From positions 16,694,001 to 16,758,000 of the forward strand of contig CM050447.1 of the NCBI GenBank assembly GCA_027563935.2: a stretch of 64,000 nucleotides of DNA, in the 5' to 3' direction. Below are positions 54,996 to 64,000 of this stretch, piece after piece. Origin of the DNA: Costus lasius (lineage: Eukaryota; Streptophyta; Magnoliopsida; Zingiberales; Costaceae). Made by a program: the position numbers and the translations under genes. Below the pieces are notes generated by a model. That model had not been told where the DNA came from, searched no databases, and worked only from the letters and a program-made list of their open reading frames with translations. Every line of letters begins with the position of its first letter. Positions within the stretch are counted from its first letter, which is position 1.

Positions 54996-56840
54996 CTAGA
55001 AATGCTTGGGTAAATGTTTCGCACGCAACATCCTACGAACCATATTAATAATGGTGCGGTTCTTTCTCTCTGCAATTCCATTTTGTTGTGGTGTGTACCT
55101 TGTTGTAAGTTGATGTTTGATGCCATTTTTCTTGAAAAAATCATCTCCCACCAAGTATTCTGTACCACGATCAGTACGGAGAATTCGAATTTGATGTTCG
55201 CTCTCCTTCTCAACAAGGTTCTTAAATTCTTTGAAGGCCTCCATGGTGTCGGATTTCTGCTTCAAGAAATAAACCCACATTTTTCGACTAAAATCATCAA
55301 TAAATGTAACAAAATATTTGTACCCCCTATTTGATGATTCACCGACCGGTCCGCATAGATCAGAATGAACGAGCTCCAACAGCTTCTTGGCTCGCCATGA
55401 CTGACCCGATGGGAATGAATCTCTGCTCTTCTTTCCCACCACACATGGCTCACATATCTCTTTTGAAGAAGTTATGTCTGGTAATCCACGTACCATCTTC
55501 TTGTTTGATAATAGCTTCAAGCTATCAAAGTTCACATGACCGTATCTTTTGTGCCACAGCCATGATAAGTCTTGCACGGAGGCATTGAAACACGATGCAG
55601 CATATTTAATAGACAAAGGAAAAAGACGGTTACGAGTCATTTTCACCTTTGCAATTAATCCTCGCTTATCGTCCCGAATTATACACAGCCCATCTTTTAT
55701 CTCCATGTGATAGCCACGCTCGGAGAGTTGTCCCATGCTGAGGAGGTTTTCTCGAAGACCGGGAACATAATACACGTTGGAGATGCGCTGATCCGACCCA
55801 TCCTTCGCCTTGATGTTGATAGTCCCCTTTCCCATAATAGGAATCTTGGAGTTGTTTCCGAACTTTACCTCCGAGCGGAAACTTCCATCTAGTTTGGAGA
55901 ATAACTCCTTCACACCACACATGTGATTGCTGCAGCCTATGTCCAAATACCACACATCCTTTTCGTTTTCCATAGCTGCATCACATGTGAATAACAGGGC
56001 TTTGTCATCCTCGTCAGCATTTACTTCGGAGCTTGCTACCTTTGCTTGTACATTCGAAACTTCAGTTTTTTTGTTTCGACATTCGGACTTGTAGTGACCG
56101 AGTTTCTTACATATGTAGCAACGAATTCGCGACTTTTCCTTTTTTCGATTAAAGGAATTCTTCTTCTCATCTCTCAGCACCAACTGACTTTGTAATGCTT
56201 CTTCCACCGGCTTGGATTTCTCCTTCATCCGCTGCTCGTGGACTTGTAAAGAGCCTAACAATTCATCAACTAATGTGGTGGAGAGATCTCGAGATTCTTC
56301 AATAGACGTCACGATGTACTCGAACTGTAACGTTAATGTACGAAGAACCTTCTCGACGATCTGTTGGTCTGTGAGGATCTCACCGTTAGCCTTCATTTGA
56401 TTGACAAGAGCTAACGTTCGTGAGAAGTACTCGGAAATCGACTCTGACTTCTCCATTTGAAGAAGCTCGAACTGTCAACGAAGAGTCTGCAATCGCACTT
56501 TCTGGACCTTCTGGACACCTTTATACGACGTGATAAGGGAGTCCCATGCTTCTTTTGATGTCTTTACATATGCTATCTTCTCAAAGATAGAGGAATCTAC
56601 CGCTTGAAAGATGTAAAAGAGAGCCTTACAATCTTTCTTACGATTATCCTTCACCGTCTTCTGCTCTTCCGGTGTCAAATTTGTCGGCGTGTCTGGTTCG
56701 TCAAACCCATCTTCGATGATCTCGGTTAGCTCCTGGAAACCGAATAGCACCTCCATCTGGATCTTCCAATGTTCAAAATTCTTCCCATCGAACTTTGGGA
56801 TTTGAAATTGGGAGGATCCGGTACTCATCCCAGACGCCAT
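54996..56840 (-). pseudogene. Copia gag-protease-integrase (copy C), damaged
   Basis: A CGA-to-TGA stop at 56475-56477 splits gag after RLQTLR. The zinc knuckle reads CYICKKLGHYKSEC (N to I), and the protease active site reads WYLDIGCSNHM instead of DTG, so protease activity should be lost. The integrase HHCC and DDE motifs remain. It ends at the shared amber. Confidence 0.92.
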
Positions 56841-56861
56841 TAACCTTCCTCTGATACCAAA

Positions 56862-57201
56862 TGTTAGAAAAGGGAAAATGTGGGAGCCGTCGGAGAAACA
56901 AGTTGCTAAAAGGGATAGAAGTTCAAAATGCAACTTGATCTATTAAACTAAAGAAAAGCTTACATATTTATAGGGATCTTGTGTCCCTTAACCTACCACT
57001 AAATTAAATACAAAAGGATAACTAACAGGCTAGATACATTTGCCTGTAATAATGTCCACAAAATTTAAAGTGTCCAAATGTCCCTTAGGTTACAACGAAA
57101 TTAAACACTACTATTAATAGTAAACGAAAAACGAAGTGTTTCACAACAAACAAAGGGTCACCATTTATTGAGCTTGGTTTAATGTGATACTTTTTCCAAC
57201 G
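56862..57201 (-). repeat. Copia 5' LTR, copy C
   Basis: 340 bp, tgttagaaaa to ttccaacg, followed by gggaatg as in the other copies. Confidence 0.95.
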
Positions 57202-59737
57202 GGGAATGTTTTTGGGTACGCAATCACCGAGTGCCGATAATGATGCGGCAGCAGAATTTGGTTCCCCAGTTTGCTTCCTGTTCCAAGATTAGTATAAGAA
57301 TCCGCCGTACAGCAAAACATGCAATTAAAGCAAAAGCTTTTATGCTATTAAAAGAAAAGAATCGTCGGACGTTCTACCTTTGCTTGTATCTTTTCATCAA
57401 AAGATTCTCAATCGTTTTGACCTTAACCTTACCTCGATTGCTACTTGTCTCCCTTTGGTGGCGCACACTGCATTTTCTAGTATGTCTGAAATTATTTTTC
57501 CCTTTTTCCCGATATAGAATTAATTTAAACTATACCAACGGGTAAATATAACAATGTCTAATAATTTTTATTTTAATCAATTATTTTATTATCATTACTG
57601 TATGGAACAAAGTCAATTTTTTTTAGTTTAGTAATTTTATATGAATTACTCTATTCTACATTTTCAAATGTATATTGACGGAATATGAGAATATGAAATT
57701 AGAATTAGAATCATCAAGAATCAAACATTCACTAGAAAAGCTATGTAATTATTAAACATTAGGAATTTGATTATCACAAGCTGTTGTTTTACGGGCAAAG
57801 AATTGACAGGTGATTTCTTGATGCTGTTCACTAACTTCGATCATATTCGTCGATACATTTAGTGGGAGATTGCTCATGAGTATGTCACATAAAAAAATAG
57901 TTTGTGGACCAGTAATGTCACCCAAGTTGAGAGTACGAATTTGATTTGGTCCATCTTTATCAGGATGGACTGAATCTCTTTGAAACATCTTCTTTTGCAC
58001 CGACTTCTGATAAACTAGAAAAAAATTCTTAAAATATGTAGGGATGTTCTCCCTCCAACACGTTAGTTAGAGTATACTCCAGTGTATGTATTGGGAGGTT
58101 ATGGAAAAAATTTATGCGCAACATTTCTTTCGTTAATTCATTGTTCTAGCTTGGATCATCACCTCACCGAATCGAGCCATGCAGTCAAACCATAGAGCTA
58201 GTTCATTGTTCTATCTTGCTTAATTGATCAAGCAGTTATCGCTCAAGTGGGGCGAATATATTCCCTTTTAGTTTCATCATCAAAGAAAGTGATGGTCATT
58301 CTAACAGTGCAATTAAAGCAAACCGCTATGCTTTAATTCTGATAAATATAACCACCTAATAACTTTAAAATCAAGAACATTAAAAACAGCAGTAAAAAGC
58401 ATTATCAATCTAATTCTATCATAAACTTGAGTAAATAATGCGTGATAAAATACGTTCATCACCAAGTTACAGTGAAGTTATCGACAACACTGGCAAAATC
58501 CAATCAAACAATTGAAATTTGTAAGATTGAGAAGATACTAAATGGAATAAAAAAACGACGATACTCATAATATTCACGCTTTTTAATTGCAGTGGTCAAA
58601 AGAAAACGACCAAGCATAAATTCCTATTCAGAGCATTCATTAATGACCTTTATTTATAAAGACCATACAAGGGACTAGTAGAGCTCGAACTTTGATCTAG
58701 TAGACATTCCGGTATTTAGATACAAACTATTTGATTCTCTACTTAAATCCTACAAACTTATTTTATACATTTGGTCACGATTTATTAACAATCTAACCAA
58801 ACACGACCTGGGCCAATGGCTTCCTTATTATGCTTACTTTTGTTGCAAGCTTGCATCATCATTAAGGTACAGATTATCCAGCATAAAATTCACTTCTAAG
58901 CTTACCTTTGCTAAAAACAATCACTGACTGATGCGTAATCGACAAAAATGATTCACATTCTAAGATACCCATCGTCTGATGATGAAACAAGAAAATTTCA
59001 CTGACAACGGATGACAGTTTATCCTTGGTAGTTGATTTACTGGATCACATTGGTGTGCTATCCTAATCGGTACATGAATGCAAATGATGGAATCTACTAG
59101 GCAAAAACATCATAATAAGTAATGCTGACTACTGACCACGAAATGAATCACATTGTCAAATTAGATGAACCAAGTTCAGAAAACAAACTACGGCGGTCTC
59201 CATCTCAGTGTAACCAACAAAGATGTTAAAAATAGTAAACACAGACTCTATATCGTGCGTATGTGTGATATAGGGGTTAAGGTATCGTGAGTTGAGAATT
59301 AGTGGTGTCGAGGATTAATATTTTTAATTTTTAGCATAGACTAGGTATTTTACTTCTCTATAAATATATACTTTGTTTATTTTATTATAGCAGCATTTTT
59401 AATACAAGAGTTTCATTCTCTCCCGGTCTCTGTGTGTTGTGTACTCTCTCTCGTCATCATGCTTCTACCATGTTGCAGCCAACAAAAGATACAGTAAATG
59501 ACATCAAAAAAACCCTAAAAGAGAGAAGTTCCCTTCCCTTTCTTGTCTCCGCCAATCTCAAAATGCTTGCATCTCTGCCAAGAGCATGAAAATGATATTA
59601 ATTAGAGAAAAATTGAGGAAAAGAAGCAGTCAATAACAGAGCAGTACTTTTATAGGATGCTGTGAATAATGCTTGCAACTCTGGCATTGAAGCTTTAAGA
59701 CAATCTTCATGGTTGTTTTTGCCTGAAAGTTGAAAAA
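57202..59737. other. AT-rich intergenic DNA without a certain gene (copy C)
   Basis: Counterpart of 4176-6719, with a 9-bp deletion near 57371 and scattered substitutions. Same possible exon (57752-58026) and LTR/promoter-like piece near 59250-59480. Confidence 0.58.
57752..58026 (-). other. Possible terminal exon of an unrecognised protein (copy C)
   Basis: Same translated sequence as in A and B. No family recognised. Confidence 0.25.
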
Positions 59738-60315
59738 CTAATATCGGGTGTTCACAATATATCGGACTTCCTTGAGGGTGTCCGTCATAGCCCACGTCAA
59801 GTTCCTTAGAAGGAACTGAGTCTTAATCTCAGTTTCAAGCTCTTCCCAAGAGAACTTATGGGCTGGATCAGTCCCGAATAAGTTAAGTATGGCCTGAGTC
59901 CGCTACCATAATTTTGCGTCTCTAGAAGGATACGCGATTCAAGCTTGGGCTTACTCCTCCTCGGGGATCTGAGCATCTTGGAGACATTTTTTTATATCCC
60001 AAAGAAAGTTCTCAACTTCCGTAGGGACATGCACCCTTGGGAAGGGGGCAGGCTGTGGGACGCATTGTCACATGATGATCCCTTGGCCGAGGTCGGCCGT
60101 AGTCGGTGCTATTGAAGCCGTCGTAGCGTACTTTAGCAACGCGACTTTCGCCTAGCATGCCTCTAGCTCCTTGGTGAGTCGAGTCACCTGAGCTATGAGG
60201 CACTCGTTGAAGACGAGAAGTGTGGAGATGATCTCCACTGAGGTGCAAGCCCCAAAGCCCCGTCCTCGACTAAGTCCTCAAGGGACGATAGTCTGCTGTC
60301 CATCGAAGGCACCAT
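59738..60315 (-). pseudogene. X gag remnant with its start codon (copy C)
   Basis: Here the gag is joined to its own leader. ATG at 60315 gives MVPSMDSRLSSLEDLVEDG, followed by the same frameshifted gag as in A and B (FSWEELETEIKTQFL region). It shows what A and B lost at their joint. Confidence 0.72.
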
Positions 60316-60391
60316 CTGCACACAAGTAGTGCGGTTAATCGAAATACGAGTACAAGTTAGAACGTGTAGACCCTGGCCTTTGATACCAAGT
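60316..60391 (-). other. X leader and primer-binding site (copy C)
   Basis: TTGGTATCAAAGG (60376-60388) next to the LTR end CAGGGCATGACA, close to the initiator tRNA-Met site with one change. Confidence 0.65.
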
Positions 60392-61901
60392 TGTCATGCC
60401 CTGAATTACCGTAATAAATTTTTAAATATTATACACATGAGTCAACGCTTGACTCTAGTCCAAACACTCCTACGTAGAGGCACTACGGTCGTAACCGTGA
60501 GATTGGGTGTGACTAGTGGGAAAGGTTCCCCAAAGCCACCCCCAACCCGACCAAAGACTCCGCAGAGATCTCTATCATCCCAACATGACTCTGATCAACA
60601 CTTGCGATTTATCGAAGATCGGTTTCGTCGAGTCAAACTGAGTTCACCCGAACCCAAAGCGGACCCACCCATAACTGACCGTGTCGAACAAGATCCACAA
60701 AAAGGTTCAATCACATTCGCTCACCGAAGAAGCAAAAATAAGAGTAGCCGGAGGTCCCACGCTAGGGAGCTGGACTCACCCACTTGTTTGCAGACTACAC
60801 CAACAGTAAGCGTCTGTGGACGACCGTTCACACAGCGTCGGATGCCGGTGACGAAGGAGACCTAGCCGGATGAAACACCCCACGAAATCACACTCATGTG
60901 GGTGTTGACGGCGGACGAACGAAGCCGTCGCTAAGCACGTCGATGGGACAAACACATCCGTAGGCAGGTAAGGAAAACCCGGACGCATTGTTCTCGCGCA
61001 TTGGAGAGCTTGGGAGAGGGGAGGGAGCCATGCTTCTGTGATGGACGGGAGGCAGGCACCGCTTCACGTCAATGACGAAGGTGATGACTGCTGGCGAACT
61101 TCCCAGCTCCTGACAAACCTGGTGAATGCAGACGTCATCCGAACGCCACCCGTAAGCGATGACCCCAAGGGACCTAACATCCCACGCAAGCAACGGGGAG
61201 AAAGAGTTCGGCACCGATCGTGTGCAGGCAACCATCGGCACAAGAAAAATAGAGTTTGCACGCAGGCAAACAGAGGAAGACGGGAGAGGCACCGCGCATA
61301 GGCGGAGAAGGGCTCGTCCAGCAAGCTACAAGCGGTAGCCACACACAGGTGGGTCCGAGGTCGTGATTTCACGTGTGCAGGCAGCCGACACTCGGACGAG
61401 GAGAAGACGAAGCGAAACCAGAGGAGATCCGCTGGGAGCCGCGTGCTCGACTGGGGAAGAAGCCGAAAAATCAGGGAAGATTGAGTACCTCAGCGGTCAC
61501 ACGGCCGCAGGCTCCTTCTAGCCGATGAAGCTATTGTCGGCGATGCCTTCCAAGGCGATCTGGAGCTCGGCCGTCGGTTGCAACAACGACGATGCGGGAA
61601 AGACGACTGCGGAAGACGTAGAGGAACAGAGATGACCTCGACGCTCTAACCACCTGCCCGCACCACTGGAACGCATAGAGAACACCGCCGACGATGTCCA
61701 AAGGAAGAAGATTGACGATCGCCGAAGAATGGAGAGGGGAATGAGAATCAGCGACCGGGTTGCTTTGCTTGCGAGCGAAGAACAACGACGTCATTTCTCT
61801 TCTGCCCCGCGTCCACACGCAGACCGAGGTTGTACGTGTCCCATCAGCCCATGTGTGCCCATCAGCGCCCGTATGCACGAGACGAAATCACACGTGGCAA
61901 T
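60392..61901 (-). repeat. Left part of the X LTR (copy C only)
   Basis: Starts on the plus strand tgtcatgccctgaatta and runs to the Z insertion, ending with gcaat (61897-61901). GC-rich, no credible gene. The rest of this LTR lies beyond Z and corresponds to 14208-15552 in copy A (inference from the shared gcaat). Confidence 0.6.
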
Positions 61902-63378
61902 TGACACGACCGCAAGTGCACGGTTATGTCGAAGTAATATAAAAGATGTCGAATCCCACAGGGAACAAGGTTGAGTACCAGAAAATTCGAGTCCTAATAG
62001 CTAGGCGAATCGAAATTAGGTTTTGAAGACAGAAATCGAAAACAAGCAATTGCAACTACGTCGGTATAGGTCAAATATGAGAGAGATATTAGGGCTACGG
62101 TTTCCACCACAATAATAATCTTAATCACACAAGAAAGATATTAATTATTTGGTTTATTAGTTTTGCACAAGGAGTTTAGCCCTAGGATACAAGGTGCCCT
62201 CTCTCGAGTGTACACCCCGGTGTTCGTCTTAGACCGACCTTCTACTCTCGCGGTGGATCGTTCTAAGACGAACCCAATGAATTCTATGGCAGACTGTGAA
62301 ATCCTCAAGAGAAGACCAAGTACACTCGTGTCGAGGTCTCGCAAGTTTTACTAAGAGATTCCACCCTTAAGATCCTTCTCTCGATATGAATCGTAACAGC
62401 TAATACGTGAAAATACTCGGCCAAGGTAAAATCACAAAATAAATACGTCAAAGTAAAATATACTCACAATTCATTCCAAATAACGAAAATGGATACAAAG
62501 TTTGTGATCAAAATCATCAAAGGGCTTCAACCAAGCCCCGAAATAGGGTTTACACTACAATCATTATTGAAACGCTCAAAATCTCTCTTTTAATGAATGG
62601 GAAAGTACAAGGAAATGAATCTAAGAGGAAAGAGACGATGAACCGAAGGAATCCTGAAGAAATCGTGATGATCTTGTGTCTCAATGTCAGAAAATCTCCA
62701 AAAATTGCCTCGTCGCCGTGTTCTTCCGCCCACGCCACTTCCTTGCATGATTTATCGATAATTAGGGAAATAAAATTAGGGATTTTATATCCCATGCGTT
62801 TGCCTCTGAAAGAGCTTTCCATAGACACCTCACTTGCCAAATTCGGACTCCTAATGAGTGAGAAATCGCTGAAAAACCAAGTCAGGTCGGATTCGCGCGT
62901 GCCCTGGGTTAGAATCACGGTGAACCCCGTCGGGTTCACCTGGCCGTGATTCATTCTGAGAGTTCAGCTGAAAGAAGCGCGGTGAACCCCGCCGGGTTCA
63001 CCTGGCCATGCTTTTCTATGGACAGTTTTCAGCCAAAGGGAATTCTGGTGTTCACATGGCCATGATGCTTTCTGTGAGTTTCGCTGGCTGGCGACTGGGA
63101 TGGTGAATCACCTGGCCATGATTCTCAGGTAAACTCTGAATGAGCTCGAATTTGACGGGCAGCTTCGTTTTCACACGAGAAATGGTCTCATGGCCTCAGA
63201 ATCTTCAAAATATGTCGAAAAAAAGGGTGTTTTTACCTGAAATTGCATGAAAGTACCAAAAAGTGAAGATTTCAAAGATATGAAGGAACTAAGGCTATAA
63301 TGAGTATAAAAGTGTTAAAATAAGCCTAAATTTGACATGAAATACAACGGAAAAACACTACCAAAATGCACTGCATCA
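61902..63378 (-). repeat. Z LTR on the downstream side (copy C, 1,477 bp)
   Basis: Plus strand tgacacgaccgcaagtg to cactgcatca. It is homologous to the 5' LTR of A and B but preceded by gcaat and followed by Z interior, so it is the 3' LTR of the minus-strand element. Palindromes at 62919 and 62981 remain; the third and fourth have lost their interiors (63046-63055, 63102-63112). Confidence 0.85.
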
Positions 63379-63445
63379 AAATAGGGTGGTTGGCGGGTCG
63401 TGTCGTGTCGTGTTGGCGGGTCGTATAATTTTTTGCCAGGCCTAG
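63379..63445. other. hAT-like end fragment at an internal junction (copy C)
   Basis: tagggtggttggcgggtcg plus gtgtcgtgtcgtg repeats resembles a plant hAT terminus. It sits exactly between the Z LTR and Z gag, where A and B carry ~2.3 kb of Z interior. No partner end or target duplication is visible. Confidence 0.4.
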
Positions 63446-64000
63446 GTGGAACTTGTCCAGGTTGAATTGGTTGAGTTGTCCGATAAGAGAAATTAGGGTG
63501 GTTGCGCCACCCTAGATTGAATGTGCTGGAGTATGGGTTGTTGTTGGGATTGAAGTTTCCAACAGCATTCAATTGCTCAGAGTAAACTGCAGCCATCTGT
63601 CCATCTCCCGCCGACAATCTGCCCCTGCATGACCTACAACTCCACAGACCTCACAAGAAATAGAGTTAATATCCATAGAATTAACAAACCAAGAATCAAG
63701 CTTTCTAGTCAAATTATCTACCTTAGCCGTGAGAACAGTCAGAGAGTCTAGGTCATACTTACCTGACTTCTTGGTAGTAGAAGTACCTCTCTCAGATGTC
63801 CATTGGTGATGGTTAATCGCCATGTCCTCGAGAAGGTTCATTGCATCCTCAACTCTCCTATTCATCAAGGCACCTCCTGCTGCAGCGTCCACTGTAAGTC
63901 TTGTGTTGTAATCCAAACCGCTGTAGAACGTTTGGATCAGAACCCAAGTCTCAACTCCGTGGTGTGGACATATCCTTTGGAGCTCTTTAAACCTCTCCCA
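63446..64000 (-). pseudogene. Athila-type gag, partial (copy C, runs off window)
   Basis: Counterpart of the A gag from about 9559 onward: the proline-rich region, CEVCGVVGHAGADC knuckle and GGALMNRRVEDAMNLLEDM. A 1-bp deletion just after the knuckle (near 63612) shifts the frame. The C-terminal acidic part is missing. Confidence 0.85.

Larger units (their letters stand above)
52509..57201 (-). mobile_element. Ty1/Copia LTR retrotransposon, copy C
   Basis: 3' LTR 52509-52848, coding 52856-56840, primer-binding site 56848-56859, 5' LTR 56862-57201. Same insertion site as in A and B. It has the shared amber (54996-54998), an extra stop, a frameshift and an altered protease motif. Confidence 0.96.
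52094..64000. repeat. Tandem segmental duplication, copy C (right end outside window)
   Basis: It matches copy B with offset ~24639 up to 60307. C then carries a 5' leader and LTR of element X and an LTR of element Z that are deleted in A and B, and rejoins shared sequence in the Z gag at 63446. It has more substitutions and small indels than A and B show between each other, for example a 9-bp deletion near 57371. Confidence 0.93.

Noticed and set aside
60329..61878. Frames up to 178 codons on both strands in the copy C unique region
   Set aside because: They fall across the X primer-binding site and LTR, overlap antisense to each other and lack any family motif.

Overview
This is nuclear DNA of a flowering plant, probably a monocot (inference: a local DUF4220/DUF594 gene cluster, plant-type Ty1/Copia and chromodomain Ty3/Gypsy elements, CHG-type mutational decay). 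There is no prokaryotic gene organisation. Nearly everything recognisable is coded on the minus strand. The only candidate cellular genes are a broken DUF4220/DUF594 pair and a RING-H2 gene carried inside a DNA transposon.

Layout. The window is a head-to-tail array of a ~24.6 kb unit. Copy A (1-20407) starts inside the unit, copy B (27457-52093) is complete, and copy C (52094-64000) runs off the right edge. Base 1 corresponds to 28381 and 53020. Each unit holds the same nest, left to right: a ~4.7 kb Ty1/Copia element with 340-bp LTRs; ~2.5 kb of AT-rich DNA with no certain gene; a gag remnant of a Ty3/Gypsy element (here X); an Athila-like element (here Z) inserted in the X LTR, whose gag is itself interrupted by an 1,796-bp hAT transposon; the rest of the X LTR; a gag-only Gypsy element (here Y) with a ~2.4 kb LTR; and the DUF4220/DUF594 locus.

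Differences between copies. A lost the N-terminal part of its DUF4220 locus (~3.5 kb), replaced by a 7 kb chromovirus (here W, 20408-27447) whose upstream LTR is truncated at the deletion junction. A also has an extra 237-bp unit in the Y LTR and a dead RING gene. B keeps the hAT RING gene open (178 codons) and has two DUF4220 ORFs in frame, separated by one TAG. C carries the downstream-side LTR of Z and its target-site duplication, which A and B lack, but has lost part of the Z interior. A and B are nearly identical over long stretches; C is more diverged.

How the parts relate. No pathway or operon is present. The interest is structural: nested transposons amplified as passengers of a tandem segmental duplication, a hAT that appears to have captured a RING-type E3 ligase gene, a conserved palindrome array occurring both inside Z and in its LTR, and a tandem duplication that split one DUF4220 gene into a promoter-proximal truncated copy and a promoterless full-length copy. 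The retrotransposon ORFs carry many nonsense mutations, mostly C-to-T on the coding strand, as expected of methylated silenced DNA.
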